This document shows positions 14,062 to 15,535 of a DNA stretch of 15,535 nucleotides, in pieces. The position numbers and the translations under genes were made by a program. The DNA is from Gammaproteobacteria bacterium. Lineage in GTDB: Bacteria > Pseudomonadota > Gammaproteobacteria > SZUA-229. The notes beneath the pieces are model-generated. The model did not search any database and was not told the DNA's origin. It worked only from the letters and a program-made list of their open reading frames with translations. Within the stretch, counting starts at the first letter, position 1; the number at the start of each line of letters is the position of its first letter. The stretch spans positions 1-15,535 of the forward strand of contig WFUQ01000081.1 of assembly GCA_015484935.1 (NCBI GenBank). Direction: 5' to 3'.

Positions 14062-15396
14062 TTATTTGCCTATACAAAATTCTGAAAATATCTTGCCGAG
14101 CAGATCATCGCTGCTGAATTCCCCTGTGATGGAAGACAGTTCGTTCTGCGCCAGCCTGAGCTCTTCCGCCATCAACTCACCGGCTCTGGTTCCATGTAAT
14201 GCTTCATCTGCTAACAACAGATGTTGTTCGGCGTCCTCGATCGCCAGCACATGCCGGGTGCGTGCACTGAACATACCTTCATGTTGTGTGTTCGCATCGA
14301 AACCCATCACGATCAGCAACTGTTGCTTCAACAGATCGATACCTTCACCACTTTTAGCTGACAACCAGACAGCACCTGCTTCGATACGACATGGCTGGTC
14401 GATCAGGTCAACCTTGTTATAAACGGTGATCTGCTTGTTATTATCTTTGATCGTGGTTTCAGTGACAGTGTTTTCACCGCTGCTGACATCGACTATATGC
14501 AGCACGATATCGGCCTGTTCTATTTCGACCTGCGCGCGCCTCACGCCTTCCTGCTCGATAGCATCTCCCGATTCACGCATACCTGCGGTATCGATGATAT
14601 GCAGGGGCACACCTTCGATCTGGATATGTTCACGCAATACATCACGCGTCGTGCCCGGCACATCACTGACGATAGCACTGTCCAGTCCGGCGAGTTGATT
14701 CAACAGACTGGATTTTCCCGCATTCGGCTTGCCTGTGATGACGACCCGCATACCTTCTCTTAATAATGCGCCTTGACGGCAGCTCTGTTTGACCTGCAAT
14801 AGTTGTTTCTGGATTGCTGTTAATTTATCTTCGATCGCTCTGTCAGCAAGAAAGTCTATCTCTTCTTCCGGGAAGTCCAGCGCTGATTCGACGTGGACTC
14901 TCAACTGGATCAACTGTTCGACCAGCCGATTGATCGTGACTGAAAATTCACCCTGCAAGGAATGCATCGCCGCTGCTGCCGACTGCTCACTCTCTGCTGC
15001 GACAAGATCTGCGATCGCTTCAGCCTGTACCAGGTCGATCTTGTCGTTCAGAAAAGCGCGCTCGCTGAATTCGCCTGCACGTGCTGGGCGAGCACCCAGC
15101 TCGAGGATGCGTTTGAGCAATCTGTCCAGCACGACCGGACCACCATGTCCCTGCAGTTCGAGAACATCTTCACCGGTGAATGACTGCGGTTTGTTGAACA
15201 ACAGCACGATACCCTGATCGATGACATCACCTGCGCCATCTTCAAAACAGGCATACTGCGCATAACGGGCAGGTGGGATATCACCGAGCAACGCTTTGCA
15301 GATAGCGTTCACCCGGTCGCCAGAGACGCGGATGATACCGACACCACCATGCCCGGGAGCGGTTGCGATCGCAGCTATGGTGTCTTTATGCGACAT
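14062..15396 (-). CDS. mnmE: tRNA modification GTPase MnmE (TrmE)
   Basis: The product has 444 residues, close to the usual length. The N-terminal tetrahydrofolate-binding domain opens with [20 protein letters not shown]. The GTPase domain is inserted in the helical domain and shows G1 GKPNAGKS (222-229), G2 GTTRD (248-252), G3 DTAG (269-272), G4 NKVD (327-330) and G5-like SAK (346-348). The protein ends with the essential CIGK motif (441-444), whose Cys is needed for activity. With MnmG it makes the C5 modification of tRNA wobble uridine. The ATG matches the family N-terminus, but the 23 bp before it contain no strong Shine-Dalgarno, so translation may depend on coupling to yidC just upstream. 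Confidence 0.97.
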   Translation of the reverse strand: MSHKDTIAAIATAPGHGGVGIIRVSGDRVNAICKALLGDIPPARYAQYACFEDGAGDVIDQGIVLLFNKPQSFTGEDVLELQGHGGPVVLDRLLKRILELGARPARAGEFSERAFLNDKIDLVQAEAIADLVAAESEQSAAAAMHSLQGEFSVTINRLVEQLIQLRVHVESALDFPEEEIDFLADRAIEDKLTAIQKQLLQVKQSCRQGALLREGMRVVITGKPNAGKSSLLNQLAGLDSAIVSDVPGTTRDVLREHIQIEGVPLHIIDTAGMRESGDAIEQEGVRRAQVEIEQADIVLHIVDVSSGENTVTETTIKDNNKQITVYNKVDLIDQPCRIEAGAVWLSAKSGEGIDLLKQQLLIVMGFDANTQHEGMFSARTRHVLAIEDAEQHLLLADEALHGTRAGELMAEELRLAQNELSSITGEFSSDDLLGKIFSEFCIGK

Positions 15397-15419
15397 GCTG
15401 GAATCTGGCTATGACAGGA

Positions 15420-15535
15420 TCAGCTGTTTTCAATCTTCCTGGTGATGATCCATTGTTGTGTGATCGATAGTATATTGTTCACCACCCAATACAACACCAG
15501 ACCGGAAGGGAAGAAGGCAAACATGACTGTAAATG
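15420..15535 (-). CDS. yidC: Membrane protein insertase YidC (C-terminal part only)
   Basis: The last 37 codons are present on the - strand and run off the right edge of the window. The readable protein is [20 protein letters not shown] followed by [17 protein letters not shown], which matches the last membrane segment and tail of YidC. YidC inserts and folds inner-membrane proteins. The yidC-mnmE order with a 23-bp gap is the common gammaproteobacterial arrangement (rpmH-rnpA-yidD-yidC-mnmE) and orients this end of the window toward the replication origin region. Confidence 0.93.
   Translation of the reverse strand, partial: FTVMFAFFPSGLVLYWVVNNILSITQQWIITRKIENS

Noticed and set aside
14789..15217. 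A 142-codon open frame antisense to mnmE
   Set aside because: It is Ser/Cys/Arg-rich and is a mirror of the conserved MnmE helical and folate-binding region.
1..15535. tRNA, rRNA, CRISPR repeats, transposase or integrase genes
   Set aside because: None was recognisable on either strand by reading. A covariance-model scan could still find a small RNA.

Overview
The window reads as chromosomal DNA from a gammaproteobacterium that probably oxidises reduced sulfur compounds. Three things point there: the mnmE/mnmG/yidC genes that sit near the replication origin in many Gammaproteobacteria, PEP-CTERM-type surface proteins with a WLFGSGLLGL-type tail, and a complete three-gene operon for a SoeABC-type cytoplasmic sulfite dehydrogenase. 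No tRNA, rRNA, CRISPR array, transposase or integrase was seen.

Left part (1-5859, all + strand). Two related small secreted proteins, each with a PPC-like domain and a C-terminal PEP-CTERM-type sorting signal, flank a 578-residue secreted protein of unknown function, probably a beta-propeller. That protein has a clear signal peptide, a strong ribosome binding site, and is followed by a perfect 12-bp hairpin and an intrinsic terminator. After this come a 13-codon leader ORF with a strong Shine-Dalgarno, an unrecognised single-pass membrane protein with a Cys-containing tail, a stand-alone PstS-like periplasmic binding protein, and a small Fe(II)/2-oxoglutarate dioxygenase.

Middle part (5864-8391, - strand). 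A second, different Fe(II)/2-oxoglutarate dioxygenase lies directly behind mnmG and ends tail to tail with the first one, only 4 bp apart. MnmG is complete and conserved. rsmG, the usual neighbour after mnmG, is absent at that position.

Right part (8392-15535). A 235-bp AT-rich divergent intergenic region separates mnmG from soeA. soeA-soeB-soeC run on the + strand as a tight operon: soeA and soeB overlap by 4 bp and soeB and soeC are 13 bp apart. Convergent to it on the - strand are yidC (C-terminus only), mnmE and a fumarylacetoacetate-hydrolase-family gene. The sulfite dehydrogenase operon therefore sits between mnmE and mnmG, whose products together make the cmnm5/nm5 modification of tRNA wobble uridine and which are often adjacent.

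Working together: SoeABC would oxidise sulfite to sulfate on the cytoplasmic side and pass electrons to the quinone pool. MnmE and MnmG form the tRNA modification enzyme. The PEP-CTERM proteins would need an exosortase encoded elsewhere. The most unusual parts are the uncharacterised surface-protein cluster on the left, the pair of phage-like 2OG dioxygenases, and the placement of soeABC.
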